From: a virus
Strand: one strand, 5' to 3'
Virus record (IMG/VR): IMGVR_UViG_3300037041_000104
Span: 1 to 32,358 of that record
DNA length: 32,358 nucleotides
The notes below the pieces were generated by a model that ran no database searches, was not told the DNA's origin, and worked only from the letters and a program-made list of their open reading frames with translations. Positions 29,514-32,358 of this stretch are shown here, piece after piece. Within the stretch, counting starts at the first letter, position 1; each line of letters opens with the position of its first letter. Made by a program: the position numbers and the translations under genes.

Positions 29514-29521
29514 TATTTATG
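29514..29521 (-). promoter_or_regulatory. T4-late-like promoter element CATAAATA before the portal gene
   Basis: CATAAATA read leftwards, within the 54-nt gap between the HNH and portal genes. Confidence 0.5.
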
Positions 29522-29522
29522 C

Positions 29523-29942
29523 TTATGGCTTATGTTTGCACTTATCCATGTGCCAAAGACCGTGTGTTGTAACAGGACCTTCTACACCACAATGGGGGCA
29601 AACTGTTCTATTCACTGGGCCTGTACGTCGGGGTGATTTGTTATGTCTATCATTAGCAATCATGTTATCTACAATATTCTGTCTTGTAGCAGGGTATAAA
29701 TGATCGGGATTGACGCAAATGTAGTTGTAACATGTGTGTCCTATCTCTACGCCAATTGGTATGGGTGAGTTATGATGTTGTTCATAACTTACACGATGCG
29801 TTAACTTCATGCGACTACCATCTCTTATAAAGCCATAGCCTGCATTGTTAGTTGCACCTTGCCATTCCCAACATCCATTGTCTTGCACAATCAATCTACT
29901 AAACAATCGTGACTGCACTGGTTCATACTTTCCTTTTGTCAT
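29523..29942 (-). CDS. HNH endonuclease with C-terminal zinc finger
   Basis: 139 aa. HNH_3-type core: CWEWQGATNNAGYG (24-37), HR (49-50), EIGHTCYN (66-73) and CVNPDHLYP (76-84), giving the catalytic His-Asn-His set. The C-terminus carries C115-x2-C118-x12-H131-x3-C135, the same finger spacing as in the 110-aa protein at 1947-2279. GGAG lies before the ATG. Between terL and portal it could act as a homing endonuclease or as the HNH partner that some HK97-like terminases need; the finger favours the former. Confidence 0.85.
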   Translation of the reverse strand: MTKGKYEPVQSRLFSRLIVQDNGCWEWQGATNNAGYGFIRDGSRMKLTHRVSYEQHHNSPIPIGVEIGHTCYNYICVNPDHLYPATRQNIVDNMIANDRHNKSPRRTGPVNRTVCPHCGVEGPVTTHGLWHMDKCKHKP

Positions 29943-29945
29943 TTG

Positions 29946-31385
29946 TTAACTCCAAACTTGATAATCTTCTTGTTGTTCGCCATTCATAATCTCTTCCCAT
30001 GTTGGACCACCGGGATATAATGGACTATCAGGCATGTGCTCTGTACCGGGGCGCATACGATTTGCTAAACGTTGATCCATACCAACATACTCTGCGATGC
30101 CGGAACTTTCGTGTGTGATTGGGAACAAGTAGTGTATGCCATAACGAATACAGTCACCAAGACCGTCGATGTGTGCATACTTCTGCTCAGTGTACTTTAC
30201 TAATCGTTTGCGTGATGCATCTTCAAAATGGTATGTTTGTAATGCTTCAAGTAAAAACTTATCATCTTTTTTAACTACTAGTTTGCCTTGATTTATAAAC
30301 GCATTGCTAGTATTGTCAGTGTCAGTAACAAGAGGATTAGACTTGCGTGTGTTAACAACTGTAAATCCATATTTCTCAATAATTGTTTTGTCTGTGACAC
30401 CGAATGGGCTTGTGGTATCTCTGTTAGTCTGAGCACCACTCATGTCAATAATACTGTTGATTCTACGCTTAGGAAAATCCATACGTATTGCTTGTGCGAT
30501 ACCTTCTGTTGAGCAATCTGGTATCGCATAACTCTTTAAGATTTCAATGCGACCGTCTGGCATGCCTGGCTTAATAACTTGTGCAACTGTAGCACACATA
30601 ACACGTTTGTTCCAATCGTGAAATGAGTACAGATCACCGCCCATGTCTTTAATAGTATCGACTGTGTACTTGTCTTTGTTCCATGTGTAGTAGAACATGT
30701 CAGCAACACTTTCCCATTGACACATGTAATCTTGTGCAAACTTGAGGGGACTGATAATGCGTTTCTGTTCTTCAATAAAGTTTCTGTTACCACTACGCAT
30801 TTGCAAATAGTTGAAGTGTCTTACGATATACTTCTCTGGGTTTTGCAATGCCAATTGAAACATGTCGTGTAATGGACCTGTACCGTTTGGCGTACTGATA
30901 ACAATCAATCGACCTGCTGTGTCTGGTTGTCCCACCTTAGGTCTCAATCGGTTTGTGATTTCTTGTAGTGTGTCTTGTGTGTATAGTGCGGCTTCGTCAG
31001 CGACCCATACGCCTACGTTTAAGCCTCGCAAGTTTTCACGTTGCTCTGCACTTTTGCAACGAATGAATGTGCCATTATGAAAGCGAATTGTTAGTTCACT
31101 GTTGTTGATATCCTTACCGTCTACAAGACCAAAGTATTCTATACAACTACGCTTTAATGGCTCCCAGATCAAAGACTTAATCATTGCACCCGTTGGGGCA
31201 GAATAAATTATGTCTTTGCCCTTGTGATAGCGAGGGTCAGTTGCGAATATAGGTAAGGCTATAGACGCAAGGAAGGTCTTTCCACTACCAACAGGCACAA
31301 TGTCTATGTTGTGCTTATCAGTAGTGAGCCAGTCACGCAAGATTGTGTTCTGCTCGCCATACAATGGAATATCGATGCTACGCAT
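29946..31385 (-). CDS. terL: Terminase large subunit
   Basis: 479 aa from the ATG at 31385, which overlaps the terS stop as TAATG; a TTG opening at 31394 is rejected. ATPase motifs: Walker A PVGSGKT (31-37), Walker B VWVADE (126-131), coupling motif VISTPNG (162-168). RNase-H-like nuclease acidic residues: FHDW (D257), IIDMSG (D314) and GLGD near 405. It packages DNA into proheads through the portal. The intact gene across a circular map is compatible with headful packaging. Confidence 0.95.
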   Translation of the reverse strand: MRSIDIPLYGEQNTILRDWLTTDKHNIDIVPVGSGKTFLASIALPIFATDPRYHKGKDIIYSAPTGAMIKSLIWEPLKRSCIEYFGLVDGKDINNSELTIRFHNGTFIRCKSAEQRENLRGLNVGVWVADEAALYTQDTLQEITNRLRPKVGQPDTAGRLIVISTPNGTGPLHDMFQLALQNPEKYIVRHFNYLQMRSGNRNFIEEQKRIISPLKFAQDYMCQWESVADMFYYTWNKDKYTVDTIKDMGGDLYSFHDWNKRVMCATVAQVIKPGMPDGRIEILKSYAIPDCSTEGIAQAIRMDFPKRRINSIIDMSGAQTNRDTTSPFGVTDKTIIEKYGFTVVNTRKSNPLVTDTDNTSNAFINQGKLVVKKDDKFLLEALQTYHFEDASRKRLVKYTEQKYAHIDGLGDCIRYGIHYLFPITHESSGIAEYVGMDQRLANRMRPGTEHMPDSPLYPGGPTWEEIMNGEQQEDYQVWS

Positions 31386-31807
31386 TATTTCCAATCATCT
31401 AATTCTTGACTAGGAAAACTAAACGCTGCCGCTAATGTGTGACCATTACTAGTAACATCAGTCTCATGTTTGTCAGCGATAACTTTAGCAAGTAACATTT
31501 GTTGATATCTTTGGATTACATTCATGTCGCCACTTTGTCTGGCTCTGATATAATCTTGTGCTAGTCCTACAGCGAATGGTACGTCTTGTCTAGCAATCTC
31601 TGCTAGTACATCGGCTGCACTCAACTTAACTGTAGAGCCTGTTTTTCTTCCACTGCCGGGTCTTGCACCACCGCGACCTTTTTTCTTAGGTGGCTCGGCT
31701 GGTTGAAGAATTTGATTATCAACCATAGGGGCCATATCTAATGTATTAGTCAGACTTTCGTTGACTAGTTGTTGGTTATAACTTACCATGTTTGTAGTAT
31801 GTACCAT
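31385..31807 (-). CDS. terS: Terminase small subunit
   Basis: 140 aa. A basic, glycine-rich stretch KKKGRGGARPGSGRKTGS (about 42-59) is typical of small terminase subunits; it is followed by helical oligomerisation segments. AGGAG precedes the ATG at 31807. Coupled to terL by TAATG. It would recognise the packaging site. Confidence 0.85.
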   Translation of the reverse strand: MVHTTNMVSYNQQLVNESLTNTLDMAPMVDNQILQPAEPPKKKGRGGARPGSGRKTGSTVKLSAADVLAEIARQDVPFAVGLAQDYIRARQSGDMNVIQRYQQMLLAKVIADKHETDVTSNGHTLAAAFSFPSQELDDWK

Positions 31808-31875
31808 GTTAATACTCCTATACTGAAGCCTACAATTACATCAATTAACTTGAAACGAAACATTTGCCAATTCAT
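31783..31875 (-). CDS. Tiny membrane peptide, 30 aa
   Basis: The ATG at 31875 overlaps the stop of the upstream gene (ATGA) with GAGG 10 nt before; the frame ends inside terS. The peptide is short charged N-terminus plus one hydrophobic helix (LIDVIVGFSIGVLTWYILQ). It fills a gap that otherwise has no gene. Size and one span would suit a small holin-like or regulatory membrane peptide (speculative). Confidence 0.5.
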   Translation of the reverse strand: MNWQMFRFKLIDVIVGFSIGVLTWYILQTW

Positions 31876-32051
31876 GATAATCTTGCCTCAATTAATTTTT
31901 TCAACTCTTGATAGCGTGGGGTTCTAATAAGTTGATCGTTTATCTCTTTTAGTTGCAGTACTTCTTCAATGGTGCCGTTTTCAATCATCCATTGTAGTTT
32001 ACTGTAGCGCCAACTACAGTGTAAGTGTCCCATAAATTCTCTTTTTGTCAT
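31872..32051 (-). CDS. Hypothetical protein, 59 aa
   Basis: Not recognised. The ATG at 32051 overlaps the glycosyltransferase stop (ATGA), and is preferred to an earlier TTG at 32057. Helical, charged (TKREFMGHLHCSWRYSKLQW start). It lies between the glycan genes and the packaging genes, linking the two leftward blocks across the circular junction. Confidence 0.6.
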   Translation of the reverse strand: MTKREFMGHLHCSWRYSKLQWMIENGTIEEVLQLKEINDQLIRTPRYQELKKLIEARLS

Positions 32052-32358
32052 TTCCAATATTCCTGTACTACGGTAGTATGACAGTTATGCGGTTTCTCAA
32101 ACCCATGAAACACTAAGATGCTTGATGTATCTTTGTGTCCTTTAACTTCATACTCCCACTTATAACTTTCATACCATTCTTCAGGGAAGAAATAGATTTC
32201 TTCTTTGTGCTTGTCCCAAATGTATGCTTGATCGCCTGATCTTTTATAAGTTGCCATGACATTACTACCTCTGACTGTCATGTTTTCCCATATGTCGCTA
32301 TACTTGTTGTTGGGCCATTTGAGCAAACCTGATCCTAATATGTTTATATTGTTGTCTT
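32048..32358 (-). CDS. DxD-type glycosyltransferase, C-terminal part (continues at the left end)
   Basis: C-terminal part of the glycosyltransferase whose start is at 488. The apparent start at 32326 is an internal Met created by the window edge. The segment inside the terminal repeat duplicates residues encoded by 1-145; the unique part is 32048-32213. Its TGA stop overlaps the ATG of the next gene (start 32051), so the genes look translationally coupled. Aromatic-rich C-terminus, no further motif recognised. Confidence 0.8.
   Translation of the reverse strand, partial: DNNINILGSGLLKWPNNKYSDIWENMTVRGSNVMATYKRSGDQAYIWDKHKEEIYFFPEEWYESYKWEYEVKGHKDTSSILVFHGFEKPHNCHTTVVQEYWK
32214..32358. repeat. 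Terminal direct repeat, right copy (circular overlap)
   Basis: Second copy of bases 1-145, with one mismatch at 32340. It should be counted once when the genome is closed. Confidence 0.95.

Noticed and set aside
1-32358. CRISPR arrays, insertion sequences, integrase attachment sites
   Set aside because: No regularly spaced short repeats, transposase or integrase frames, or tRNA-like attachment sequence were seen.

Overview
The window is one essentially complete genome of a small, AT-rich, tailed phage with a lambda/HK97-type (siphovirus) morphogenesis plan. Bases 1-145 recur at 32214-32358 with a single mismatch, and a glycosyltransferase gene reads straight through the junction, so the molecule closes as a circle of about 32,213 bp. 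Collagen-like, YadA-like and glycine-rich fibre proteins, a MAHYAFLDENN-type protein and sugar/methyl-transfer genes are the style of phages from marine and freshwater bacteria. A lipobox protein and the fibre style suggest a Gram-negative host, but the sequence does not identify it.

Layout: nearly every gene is on the minus strand and runs from the right end leftwards. Order of reading: small genes, terS, terL, HNH endonuclease, portal, scaffold, major capsid, connectors, major tail protein, tail chaperones with a lambda-type -1 frameshift (GGGAAAG), tape measure, tail-tip proteins with an embedded GNAT acetyltransferase, fibre/adhesin genes (15.8 to 7.7 kb), a membrane protein and a Dps-like mini-ferritin. 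A 1-kb island of five small plus-strand genes (5406-6451) follows. It is bounded on the right by a bidirectional terminator and a structured element, and on the left by a divergent control region. Leftwards of that lies a second minus-strand block (5175 to 488, continuing across the junction): an unknown 269-aa protein, small hypotheticals, an FkbM methyltransferase, NUMOD3 and zinc-finger proteins, a GNGPS-motif glycan enzyme and a DxD glycosyltransferase.

Regulation: the octamer NATAAATA, which is the T4-type late promoter element, lies at almost every transcription-unit boundary in the sense direction (12 of 13 occurrences) with no shared -35 box. No sigma factor or RNA polymerase gene is recognisable. 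One copy sits so that transcription would begin on the first base of a 14-bp closing stem of a branched RNA that ends in an intrinsic terminator. This predicts a free-standing RNA of about 147 nt (6450-6596, minus), which I consider the most interesting undescribed element here. The leader of the 269-aa gene can form an H-type pseudoknot, and that gene contains a 22-bp inverted repeat sharing an 11-mer with the plus-strand promoter.

I recognise no DNA polymerase, primase, helicase, recombinase, integrase, repressor or endolysin. The phage either relies on the host or a helper for replication and late transcription, or uses unrecognised proteins for these roles. No stretch longer than 300 bases lacks a gene; the largest gaps (5176-5405 and 6452-6629) hold regulatory and RNA structures.
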